In this document: positions 45,878-59,100 of the stretch, piece by piece
Numbering within the stretch: the stretch's first letter is position 1
How the letters are laid out: each line of letters opens with the position of its first letter
Assembly: GCA_965153455.1 (NCBI GenBank)
Contig: OZ234499.1
Coordinates: forward strand, 13,574,271 to 13,638,270
Direction: 5' to 3'
Length of the DNA: 64,000 nucleotides
Origin: Sphagnum compactum
Lineage: Eukaryota; Bryophyta; Sphagnopsida; Sphagnales
Notes under the pieces: model-generated
Database searches by the model: none
Seen by the model: only the letters and a program-made list of their open reading frames with translations
What the model was told of the DNA's origin: nothing
Made by a program: the position numbers and the translations under genes

Positions 45878-46729
45878 AGTAGACCAACCATGTAGACTGC
45901 AACTATCACATCTTTCTATTTGTTTGGTATATACTCCATTGCGCCTTTTTTTCTGCCATAAAGAAAATATCCTTTTTAATTCTACTTTTCTTATTGCTAA
46001 TTTACTTCAGCTAAAAACCAAAAGTGCTAGAACCAAGTGCCTTTTTGAGATTTTCAATAACCAAAAATTAAACCAAGTTTTAAGAAGAATTACATGATTT
46101 CCATACATGGTTCAAGTAGATACCCCAAAAATTTACATAGATGGGTTTCATTCCTAAATTTTTTTACTTTCATTTTTAATTTGTAACCAAAATGAACCAA
46201 CTTGAATGAACTTTCAAGTACAAAATGTGCCGTCACTTTTTGTCTTCAAAACTATTAACTCACATTAATTGGCAAACTTTGATCATCAAGCACTTCATTT
46301 CTGAATCCAAACTTACAAATTTGGGACTCAAGTCGATTGCAAATAGTGTTGCAAGAAATTACAACTATAAGATTCGGTGAAATCTCTAGCCTTGAAGAAG
46401 AAGGTCTAACAATTCAAACACTAGAACTTAGTTTTTTGGGTCGTAAACATGAGTGATTTTATCTAAAACATCAATGTTTTGTTTCATGAAGTGCAAATGT
46501 GTGCCATCAAAAGTTTGCAATGAATTGTTATGTGCAAAGATCATGGATGGTTTATATCTGGTGGATTGCACACAGTTACTTTCATGGAGTATGCTCTTTC
46601 TCTAATGTCTGGTGGGTGAAATTGGGGAAGGAGGATGTACAGACATGCAGGTTGTTGTGTGCATTGGCTGAATGTATCATTGTTGATTTGTTCACAGTGC
46701 TGAATTGAGAACCTCTTCTTCCAAAGCCT
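45878..46729. other. intergenic, nothing recognised
   Basis: AT-rich to about 46.4 kb, then more balanced. No RNA gene or protein family recognised. The last 200 bp may be 5' leader of the plus-strand gene that follows. Confidence 0.5.
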
Positions 46730-48818
<2,089 letters not shown>

Positions 48819-50658
48819 AAAGGCCCAAGGCTTTGTAAATTTGTACTTTGAAACATGAGGTATCTTTTTTGCAACATCAACTATAGCTTTAGAAAAATTT
48901 GGTTCAAAGTCATCGATCATGGATGAAGGTTACAATCCTGTCACTGATATAGCTGCAGATTATGGGTACTAATCAGTTGGAACACCCAGTTTTTTGACTG
49001 GTGTGTATGTGTCCTATGCTTAAGCTACCATGCATCCTCCTCTCCGTGAAGGGTTTGGAACAGATTGGTTGAGAGTTTGAGGGCAACTTGAATATACTGG
49101 TGATGTGTTCTCAAATTTTTATGTAGTGAGAAAATGCAGCTCTGCTTGTAACCTTGTTGTGTTTCTTCTGATTTTGCTAGACATTTCAGATCGTTAGAGG
49201 TGTGAATGTATGTAATGGGTGGTATATTTTAACAGAAACATAAGACTTTCCCTGGACAATGTGCAGAGCTTGTAGAATGTCTACTGCCATTTGACAGCAG
49301 ATGTATATTTGTAATGTTGGTAAGTTCTTCCACCAGTGTTTGTGGCAGTCTAGGGCATGCTTATTGGGCAGAATCTGCCATTTACAGCCCACACTCTAGT
49401 ACATGATAACCTTTTTTGGTTAAAAAGCCTTTTAAAAAAAAGAAAGGAGCAACAAGCTCATTTTGGTAAATTCTGCATTCAGAACTAATGTGGATCCAGT
49501 CTCTCCTTTGATAGTTATGTTCAGGAAATTTGTCAAGAGAACCATGATTGCCAAATAATGCATAAATTTCAGAAGTTGTAAGCAGGGATATTGAAGTTAT
49601 TGTTAAAGTCCTCTTCAATTTGGGCCCTAATTTGATATCCCATTCTGTTTTCAGTTGTAAGCAGGATATTGAAGTTATTGTTAAAGTCCTCTTCAATTTG
49701 GGCCCTAATTTGATATCTCATTCTGTTTTCAGTTATCCTCAAAAAAAGTCACCCAAGCTGAGGATCAACACTGAAAACTAACGATCAACCCCCCTCCCTT
49801 TAATTACATTAGTTGATGCCTGAAGTTAAAATGAGGAAATAAAGTTTTGGGGGAGGGGCGGTGGAGGCCAACTGGAGTAAAGAAGACGTATGCAACACGC
49901 ACTCATGAAATGGTGACCTAACATCTGATGCTACCATAGTAGCTAGCAGCTCACACATCCTCAACAACTGACACGGGAACATGCAAAACATGCAACACCC
50001 GGTTAACGATTTGACCATTTCCATGATGAATTGGAAAGATGCAAATTGAGGTAACCTACATTGAAAGGCACCGCCCTTCTCTTTTGGTGATTTTCTCTTT
50101 TGATTTTATCCCATATGCTTGGGCTAGCGTTGAATTGTGATATATAAATTGAAACTGAACCTCACCATAATAATAATTATGATGCTTTAATAGGTAGTAA
50201 AGCTGCAAACTAAAGTGGACTGGAAAAATGTTTGAAACTATTGATGATATGCCAGTGAAAGTGGCAGTTTTCAAGGTGGAATTAATTTTGTTTTTTGGAG
50301 TGATGGTTGTGTTCTGAACAATGTCCTCAATTCACAAAATGATTTTTACTGTGCAATCTGAATTTCAAAAAACAATGAAAAATAATATAAAAAATTAAAA
50401 ACAATGAAAGAAACAACCTTGGACTCTAGCGTACATCTAAGTTCTCCAAACCATGAGCTTTCCTTTGAGCTTCATTTTATGGTCTAGACCAATTGAATTT
50501 CCTTCCAAAATGATGCCATGTAAATGTCATTTCAAATTGGCTTGAATTGGTTTCAGATCCTCATCTAAAAGCCTTTGGGTCCAATTTATGGCTCTCAACC
50601 ATTAGGATTTCTCCATTTTGTTGGACCTTCCCACTTGAACCTTCATCTAAAGTGCCCC
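48819..50658. other. intergenic with a recent tandem duplication
   Basis: The first few hundred bases may be 3' UTR of the gene before it. No other gene recognised. A 79-bp tandem duplication lies at 49574-49730. Confidence 0.5.
49574..49730. repeat. recent 79/78-bp tandem duplication
   Basis: Unit 1 (49574-49652) and unit 2 (49653-49730) start AGTTGTAAGCAGG. They differ by one G indel and one C/T change, so the duplication is young compared with other repeats in the window. Confidence 0.92.
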
Positions 50659-50670
50659 TTATATATATAT
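50659..50670 (+). promoter_or_regulatory. TATA-box-like element
   Basis: TTATATATATAT lies 56-67 bp upstream of an ATG that opens a signal-peptide-like ORF. The spacing is compatible with a short plant 5' UTR. TA runs also occur by chance in AT-rich DNA. Confidence 0.4.
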
Positions 50671-50725
50671 CTCACTCCGTTCATAATAATGATCTCACTC
50701 CATTTTCCTATTCACCAACATCAAT

Positions 50726-50950
50726 ATGAAGAGGCAAATTAACGGGTGCCTTTTCATGTCCATGATATTTATATTAATTCCAATTAATTTTGACACTGAC
50801 ATAAATAACGATGAGCTATCATGTGCAAACATAAAAAGAGAAAAAAAAGTTGATGAAAAAAAGTTGATCATCACTAATGGTGCATACCGGCATGGAGCTC
50901 AAGTTAATAGAATCAACGATAGCTACCCTCCCATAAAAACAAACCTATAG
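50726..50950 (+). CDS. candidate small secreted peptide precursor, 74 aa
   Basis: No family recognised. The ORF starts MKRQING, followed by a hydrophobic core (residues 8-22, CLFMSMIFILIPINF) like a secretion signal. Then comes a charged middle with KREKKVDEKK and a C-terminal end RINDSYPPIKTNL. Small size, signal, basic propeptide and a Pro-containing end with a Tyr next to acidic residues are the layout of plant peptide-hormone precursors. I cannot match the end to CLE, RGF, CIF, PSY or IDA motifs. The stop codon TAG overlaps the first base of the terminal inverted repeat of the adjacent element, so the natural C-terminus may have been altered by that insertion. It could also be a chance ORF. 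Confidence 0.3.
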   Translation: MKRQINGCLFMSMIFILIPINFDTDINNDELSCANIKREKKVDEKKLIITNGAYRHGAQVNRINDSYPPIKTNL

Positions 50951-52198
50951 GCTAGTTTGATACTAATTATATTATTTTCAGAAATGTAGAAATTCTCAAG
51001 AACTATTTGTTTCTCAAAAAGAAAATAAATAATCTGATGAAATATTTAGGAGTATATATCATTTGTCAATTGAAATCCTCAAAATTAATCAATTAATTAG
51101 TTATTTATTCAACAAACATGTGTCAAAGTGTCTGAAGACCACATGAAGAAAGTATGAGGCAGAGATGATGACACCAAAAAAATCACAAATGATAACACCT
51201 TGTATTGTGGATTTGTAATAGTGACCCAATGGAGTTCGATTTTCAACAATTTTGGCAAATATTAATAATTTTCTTTCTTTTTTTTGGCTAAACCTTTCGC
51301 GAATTATTATTTTATGCTGGACATCCCTAGGAGGTACAGTAGGGTGAAGTGCAGATCCATAGTGTGATGGGGTGTTTGTTGTGGGCAAGGGAAGACAACA
51401 CCGTTGTTCATTATAATAAACTGAAATCATATGCAGCTTGAAATGGTTGATTCTATTATTATTGTTGTTGTTGTTGTTGTTATTTCTATTTTTCTGTTTT
51501 CTTTCATAAACATTCATAAGGTTTTAGGATCAATAACCTACTCAGTAATCTAGAGAATTCAATAATAGGTGGGTAGACTTATACCAACTTCTCAATTATT
51601 AAAAACAAAAACAATAATTGTCTGCATGGTTATCAATAACCAATTTGATCACCAAGTGTTTTTTCAATACCTGGCCAACACTGGTATGCACTTGAGGTTT
51701 TGGCCAACAACCTCAGCTGTGCTTGATGATGGATTGGGAAAGGTTATGATGAATTCCCACAACAGCCCCATTCAAGGTCCATGCCCTGCACAAAGAACCG
51801 GTAGTATATTTTTTGTTGTTATAGACAAATGGGTGTGATTCATTTGAGAGGAGATCTGAGAGGAATAGAGGGAACCTTACACATAATCTACACATCCTCT
51901 TTTGAAGCAGACATTTTACTGAGAGTAAGGTGCCCAACCAAATAGGTACACACTAGAACAATTTGTACCGCTTCTTTTCTAGAGATGTGCGAGAAGGAAA
52001 AGCATGTAGAGATATAACTTGTAAGCTCAAACTCTAGATCAGCATCGGTGATGAGGGGGAAGTCACAGGCCCAATCATTAGTTCAATCAGGCTTAGGCAT
52101 CAGACTGGACACAGTACTTACTTACTAGTCTGCTCAACATTTGTGAACAGATTGCTGCTGAGCGAAGTCTGAAGTGTATGTAATGGAACAACAGAGGG

Positions 52199-52232
<34 letters not shown>

Positions 52233-52969
52233 TCGGCATTTTTATCGCTGCACACTGAATGTGAAGCTATTGGGGTCAAGTGTGTGACAGGGTCTGTCTC
52301 CAGAGAACAACAACTTGCATGTAAACATAAAGCCTGGGAGTTCTTACACATCACAACATGATGTTGGCAGACTTTGGAAGTAGATTGAATTCTGCACAAG
52401 ATCAACCAAAACTGTACAACCTGGTGGAGTTGCAAAGATCTGAATGTAAAATTTCCCCTAATACACTTAGGACTCCAGTCTCCAAATGGCAAATTGTTTT
52501 ATCCCAGCAAGCAGAAAATCAAGGGATAAGCTTCTCCTTGATGATGGCTGGGTTATAGCAGTGCACCACAGCAGCTGAGCAATGATTCATAATGTGATCC
52601 CATGTGAAGATGGCAGAAAATTTTGGCTACCTATTTTGAATTTTGATTTTGATTTTTTTTCCTTTTTGGCTTTAATTTCCAGCAAAGGGCAGATACAGAA
52701 AATTGTCGACGGTGTGGTGGAAAGCATATCTAAAATACACCCAAAATACAAATATATTTTTGGCCAACTTTTGGGGGCTACCTAATGTATTAACTTGGCC
52801 ACTTTGACATATGTTTGTTGAATAATTACCTAATTAGTTTTGAGGATTCCATTTTGACAAACGATATATTCCAAAATATTTCATCCGATTCTTTATTTTT
52901 CTTCAGAAAAAATTAAAAAATTGAAAATTTCAACGTTTCCAAAATGATATAATTAGTGTCAAACTGGCC
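50950..52969. mobile_element. 2.0-kb DNA element with long terminal inverted repeats
   Basis: The left TIR 50950-51130 (181 bp) and right TIR 52800-52969 (170 bp) are reverse complements, about 80% identical by eye. Landmarks from the outside inward are GGCTAGTTTGATACTAATTA (right end GGCCAGTTTGACACTAATTA), GATGAAATATTT, ATATATC(A/G)TTTGTCAA, GAAATCCTCAAAA and ATTCAACAAACAT. Long TIRs suggest a Mutator-like non-autonomous element; no transposase is visible inside. A target-site duplication was not evident. The interior is more GC-balanced than its surroundings, with a (TTG)n run near 51463-51480 and a (GT)n run at 52201-52230, and may include captured host DNA. Confidence 0.8.
52201..52230. 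repeat. (GT)15 microsatellite
   Basis: Uninterrupted GT dinucleotides inside the TIR element. Confidence 0.95.
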
Positions 52970-53915
52970 CATGTAATATGGTATTCCAGTGATTTGTGGC
53001 TAATCTGAGGTACAAGAAAGAACTTTTAACAAGTTTGGACCAGTGTTGGCTGGTTATTGCTTTTTTTTTAAAAAAAAAAGCATTGGGTAGGGTTTTTTTT
53101 TTTTTTTTTTTTTTTTTGGTGAGGGGGGGGGACTGACAAGTCATCAATATCAATATAAAAAACTGGGTAATAATTGTCAGTTATGCATATGGGTAGGTTA
53201 TCACCAGTTACCCTGCTGATTATAGAGTTTTTAAGGAAATAAAAAAAATAAAAAAAGAATTTTCGAGTTAATTTTTCTTTGGTATTATTAGTGTTTAAAG
53301 ATTGGTAAGATACTCAGTATATGTAAACTGGTCAACACTGGTTTGAACTTTGAACTTTGGACCCATCCATCCATCAAGTGTTAAAGTGACTTTATAATAA
53401 GTATTGTGTAAAACATGAAAGAAGAAGAAGAACAACAACAGCTACTTTCATGATTATGATACACCTTAAATTGCATGATTGCAACAAAAAAACAGTTCAT
53501 TCAGTTATAACTTGCCAAAGGGACCAGCTACAATCCCTTGGCTAGACTCCAGAGTCCAACACCCCCAATCCTCTCCAGCTTTAAACTCAACTTATTATTA
53601 TTATTGTTGTGATATATAAGTTAAAGACAGTAAGTGGGCTGGAGAAGGGCCCTGACTGACATAGTCAGTGATCAGTTCTACTTGGCTTGGTTCTCATTGA
53701 TTGGTACCTCATTGTTAAGTCAGTTAAGCTTCCCTTTCCATCTCCCCAAGTTTCTCCAACTGATTGTGGAGTTTTTAATTGAACCATGATTGATTGCCTC
53801 CTTTCATCAGTTTGTTGGAAGATGGGTGGTTGGAAAAATTCTCTGCCCAGAGAAGTAAGTATGTGTAAAATAATATATACTAAAAAAAATTTAAAATTAG
53901 GTCAAATGTTTCACC
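52970..53915. other. intergenic, no gene
   Basis: Includes an A/T homopolymer pair near 53061-53117 (A-run then T-run) and an otherwise unremarkable AT-rich sequence. Nothing coding recognised. Confidence 0.5.
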
Positions 53916-54077
53916 TAATGTATTAAGGGGAAGGAAGGAAGAAGGCCTGCTCCCCTGATGGCCTTCCCTAATTTGAGGGTCATAGCCTCAAGGACCATAG
54001 TAGCCCAAGGGTCGGTGTAGGCCCGAAAAGGAAGGGAGGGCTGTGGGAGCAGGCCTTCCTCATCTTTTAAAGCATTA
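53916..54077. mobile_element. short MITE-like inverted-repeat element
   Basis: The exact 13-bp arms AAGGCCTGCTCCC (53942-53954) and their complement (54045-54057) are nested in longer imperfect arms that begin TAATG...TTAA at the left and end TTAA...CATTA at the right. Total about 162 bp, no ORF. Ends are estimates. Confidence 0.55.
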
Positions 54078-54080
54078 AGG

Positions 54081-54118
54081 TTTTAGGGTTTAGGGTTCAA
54101 ACCCTAAATGCTAAACCC
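54081..54118. repeat. head-to-head telomere-like palindrome
   Basis: TTTTAGGGTTTAGGGTT is followed directly by its near-complement AACCCTAAATGCTAAACCC, so TTTAGGG units face each other. It abuts the MITE-like element. Confidence 0.8.
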
Positions 54119-56003
54119 TTCTCATTTGGATACTTTATGATGGATAGATATCTTATCTCCCCTAATGAACCCCCACTAAAAATTCCTAACACAATAATCT
54201 AATGCTTGCTTGCTCATGGAGTCCCAACCCAGTCTGGGAATGTGTTGGTCCTGAACATAACACATGTTGGCAGAGTTCTGGTTTTATTGGTGAAAGTGGT
54301 CTTTGTGGATCTGTTGTAGAGGGGGACCACAAGATATATTATACACTGGTGCTGATGATGTCTGTGTTTAATTCTGAGCAGCCAGTGCACATGGTAGCCT
54401 ACCCATTTAGCAAGTCATGAGACAAGCTTCTTTTGTTTGCATGATGACTTGTTTGGTAGAGAAAGAAAACTAGAATAACTACCTATGAGCTTTATATTAA
54501 AAGGTTGGGATTGACCATTTGGTGATTTTAATTTATATAGGATCTATGAATAAAGGTTGCTAAAAAATTTGATTCAAACATACAAATTATATCAATAGGT
54601 AGTTTTCTTTTTGTCATCAAATAATAAAATAAAATATTTTAAATTTAAAAAGTAAGCATGTCAATTTCAAGGTAATGAAATGATATATGGATTTTGTAAA
54701 TACAGTTTATATTATTGGGAAACTTATTATGAAATTGTTTCAAAAAAAATGTCAAGTTGGATGATTTTCTCAGACAAAAAGTACAATAGAAATGAAAAAC
54801 TATTTTAGGGTTTAAGTTGATATGATCTCCCTCTCTCCCTTCTAGGTCCCTTCTTTTGGGAAAGCCCCCCACCAAGGGCTTTACCCTACACTTCACTACA
54901 ACTGACATAGATCACCCAGCTTACACCTCTCCCCAATGGACAAAGCCCCCATAATAATGCAACCCCACCCCCCCTCCCATCACACCACAATTAATGTGGA
55001 GAGAGCTAAGTTGAGAGATTTAAAAAAATTGGATGCCCAGGATCCCTAAGTGTTGTTGCCCCCACTCATTGGAAAGAACCGTTGAATGGCATCAATAATA
55101 GGGCTGAAAAGCAATTGAAAGTGCAATGAAAGCTCAAATCTGGGGTGGCCAAGAAGGGGAAGGGGAAGGGAAGGGAAGGGAAGGGGTGGATGGGTTAGGT
55201 TAGATTTTCATTAACCAAGGGTCAGAAGACTCTGGACCTATTCTTCTTCTTCTTCTTCACCAATCTTGTGAAATAGGTGAATTTTCTCTTGAGTACAATA
55301 GCCTACCTCATCACCAAAGATTGTCCTGAGGTGATGATTAAGTATTTATGATTTGTCCATAGCCATGGCTCATTTATGATAGGAGCCTGAATTAGTAGTA
55401 GTATTGAGGATTTTAGCCAGTGGGTGTCCCTCTGTCTGGGTGGATGCTACAACTGACATGCTACTAGATCCATCAACATCATCTGCAAAGGGCAAACTAG
55501 GTAATAACTACAAGAGTTTTATGCCTAATATTATGGAATCTGCAGTGAACTGAAAAGGAAAAGTGTGCAAAAACTTCAGACCTGATTTGAGTTCTTATGC
55601 ACACCCCTCCTCTCATCTTATTTCATAAGTGTGGACTCAATTACTTCACTAAATTTCTCATTTCAAAAATGGGTTTTTGTAATTTAGTTGAATTTTCAAT
55701 GACAAAAATGTACTCTCAAAATTCAATATCTTTCGCACCCTTAAGTCTAAAAATTTACGAAATCACCTCCACAAAATGTTACTCATTAGAGTGTGCTTTT
55801 TGAAAGAGTGTGCCCCAAATTTTCCTCAACTTTTCCAGTTTTGATTTTATTTGAATTTTAATGGAAAAAAATTCTCAACATTCAATTACATCCTAAACCA
55901 TTGCAATCTAAACATCACAAAACCACCTCAAATGCACCCTTCTCCACCGAGAGGGCTTTTCAATGGTACAACGGTACCAAGAGCACTGGGAGGGAGTACT
56001 AGT
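54119..56003. other. intergenic, no recognised gene
   Basis: A GC-balanced patch at 54200-54420 reads open on the plus strand for 72 codons but shows no family features. A pyrimidine/purine-rich patch with GGGAA repeats occurs at about 55155-55186. The rest is AT-rich. Confidence 0.5.
55155..55186. repeat. (GGGAA)n-type purine tract
   Basis: Successive GGGAAG / GGGGAA units without interruption by pyrimidines, in noncoding DNA. Confidence 0.8.
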
Positions 56004-56143
56004 CCTCTTGAATGGCAATGTATCTTGGGTATATTTTTGCAGGCCTAAAGTGACTTTTGCACTATTTCATTCGTATACTTCATCCAAAATTATTGTTTTA
56101 CCGGCCATGTTAGTGCTTGGGGAGAGGGTGGAAGGGGGTGCTC
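56004..56143 (+). repeat. dispersed repeat, copy B
   Basis: Second copy of the repeat at 5350-5478, same orientation, diverged. The translation contains LFHSYTSSK against LFHCYTSSK in copy A. Confidence 0.5.
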
Positions 56144-59100
56144 TACCCATTATTGTGAACTTTAAACTCATAGTTCTTATGTTGGGGATAGGAATACAAG
56201 CCAACTCAATCCTAAGTTTAAATTCATGTGATTTAGTGGATGAAATTGATTCAATTTGGGGAACTTGGGGAATGCAAAACCTTGGAAATAATTAAGGAAA
56301 ATGGAGCAATTTGGTGTTCCACCATCTCTTGGGAATACAAATCAGCTGAACAATTGAGACAAGAACACTAGTGAGAGCATGTGGGTGGCATCAAAAGCTC
56401 CATTCATTCAACTTGCTAAACAATCAATAGAAACAACATTGCTCACCAAGTGGGTTTGCATCTGAAGTGCCATCCCTTCAAAATGTAAACCCACTAAGGA
56501 ATCAATAGAAGACTTAACATGTGGGTGCATTTAAAATTCCATCAATCCGTTTATTTGTTCCTTCATTTGTTTGTTAAGGAAAGAATATTTCAATATTTGT
56601 TGTTCAATCATTAGAATGCTGCAACACATGGGTGCTAAAGTTCATCATTCATTTGTTGAGGAGCCCATATTTGTTGTTTGGTGCATCACCACCATCCCAT
56701 CAGGTGTAATGTTTTCTTTAATTAATTAATTAATTTTTCCCCCAAAGTATACAACTTAGCAACTTTGTAGGCCATCATTGAGAGCAACTAGCCTCTTGGC
56801 TTTTTACTTTGTCAAAGTGGAAACTTACAATAAAAAAAATTCATTTGTGTTTTGCGAATGTCCAAGTTTTTTTGTTCAACTTAAATTACCGAATGCTTGA
56901 GATTCTGTGTCTAGTAAGCAACAAATGCAAAAAAATCAAGGTATGCAAGGAAGTGATTTGTGTAAAATCAAGTTAAATTTTTCGATGAGCATGCCTTATG
57001 GGGGAGCATGATAGTTAATGCCTTGCCCATTGCAACACACAACTTATTTGCATAAGCAAATTAGGTTAGTGATCTTAAGAAAGCACATTAGTTCCAAACT
57101 ATTTGCATGTGGATATTGAATTTGTGATCATGAAAACAAAGGCCACCAAAGAACTAACCCCTTATTGCCACCATTCAAATAAAGATCTGACCTAGCCAAG
57201 GATGAACTCAAATCAAGCATTCCTATTGGTGCAATCCGTGAAATCAGCCCCAAAGGCTTTATACTAGGAGTCAAGGCTAAAAAAGAAAACAATTTTTTAA
57301 TCTACCACTTTACAATCTTGACTTGTAGCCAAGGCAAAGAAAATGATACCTATCAAGTTGAAAGGTCAATTTGCAACCCTTGGGGCCAATGTTGCTCCAA
57401 TAAAATATTATTGTTTTGATGAAATCCACACTATAGAATCAAAGTAAACCCTATATTTTCTTCTTCATTTCATCTCTCTTCATTTTCCTCTCTTCATGGG
57501 AAGCTTCTTTGCTTGTTTGTGAATGATGGAAAAGGTTTTTATTTGTTTTACTTGGGATATGGCCATGAAAATCACAAGAGTTACAAGAATCTTGTGTCTA
57601 AGCTCATCCATGGCTGTCTAACTTTTAGTGTTTAGCTTGAGAAAAGAAGCAAAGATGAAAAGAATAATGATACTAAGAAAGAAAGAATCAAAACATATGA
57701 GGGTTGAAACCTTGGTCTTGATTTTTTGGCCTTAATGGCTTTACACATGAACTCATTGGCCCCAGACAAATAATATTTTATTAGTAACTTGAGGCTAAAC
57801 AATGAACTAAGAAGTGCTCAAATTTTCCGTTATTGACCCCAAGATTTCTTGGCCCCAACTCCTAGTTTAAAGCAAGCTTCAAATTACAAAAGAAGCAAAA
57901 CAAAAGCCATTTGATTGTTGCAAGTAAATCATAACAAGATTCAAAATGTAGCTCACATGAATTTGTGAAACCTCCATAGAATCCTCACTTTAAATTATTG
58001 ATCATCTCCATAAATTGTGTACACATTGCCTTCCATTCTTGAATGACATAATCAGAAGGGAAATTCTTAGGAATCTAAAAGTGTTGGAAAAACATATGGA
58101 TCATTAAATCTAGATGGATGGTGAGCCTATTTCTTAGCTTTGACCTTGTAATCTTTAAAATGTTGAAGTGAGTTCATCTTCCATTGATCCAATGATTAGG
58201 ATAATTATAATATTCACCAACTTAATATATTTTAGTATGCAATGAAGCACAACTTAATTGGTAGTTAGCCCTCTCCACAATCATGTGAAAGGATTAATAT
58301 AATGTGGAAGGGCCATGGCCATCTAGGAATTGTTTTTCATAAATAACACAAAAGTGAACCTCTGCAAATCCAAAGATATTGCATCAAGAAGTTTTAAAAA
58401 TCCATTATTCTTAAAAACCAATCTTTCAAGGTGCACATTAAAGGATAATGTTCAAGTGTTTACCAAGTTTAGATCTAGGGTCCTCCTACGACTATATTGG
58501 GGGTAGACCAACCCAAGCACATCCATGAACTCTTGATAAAGAAAATAAGTTTGCAACTCATTAATCAATTGTCTAGCAACAATTGAAGCTTGTTGTTAAG
58601 TAAGTAATAGAATAGGTTTCATGAATCACAAGAGAAAAAACCCCGATTTCCATGTTCATGTGTTTTGTCCATAAATGTTGATCATTGAATTCAAACTCCA
58701 AATGATGAATACCAATCTTTGAATTATTACCCACTTTCATGGTTGATGGAACCTATGAAATCCTTGGAACAAGTCATCATTGAAAAACCATAACATGGTC
58801 CACATACAACTTGTGAGAGCATCTTGGTAAATTTTCATTTTTGCCACGAAGTCACACACAAAGATATTGTGAAGTTGGGCAAACTTCACCAAAGAATTTA
58901 TGGTCTACAACATTAAAGTCAAACATACCATTGACAACATGATTTTCACATCATACCATAGTTCAAGATTTGAAATAGCCAAGGGGAAATATGGTGAGTC
59001 CACAACCATTTTTATCAAGAGTGATCAATATTCACACAAAATTCATTTCACAAGTGATAATATGGTTATTCAACATGTTTTCATGTTGTGTAGGATTTTG

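Noticed and set aside
52118-52492. 124-codon minus-strand ORF inside the TIR element
   Set aside because: The His-Thr run is the (GT)n microsatellite; no transposase or other family features.
54202-54420. 72-codon plus-strand ORF in a GC-balanced patch
   Set aside because: Possible old exon but no family match, start context or splice partners seen.
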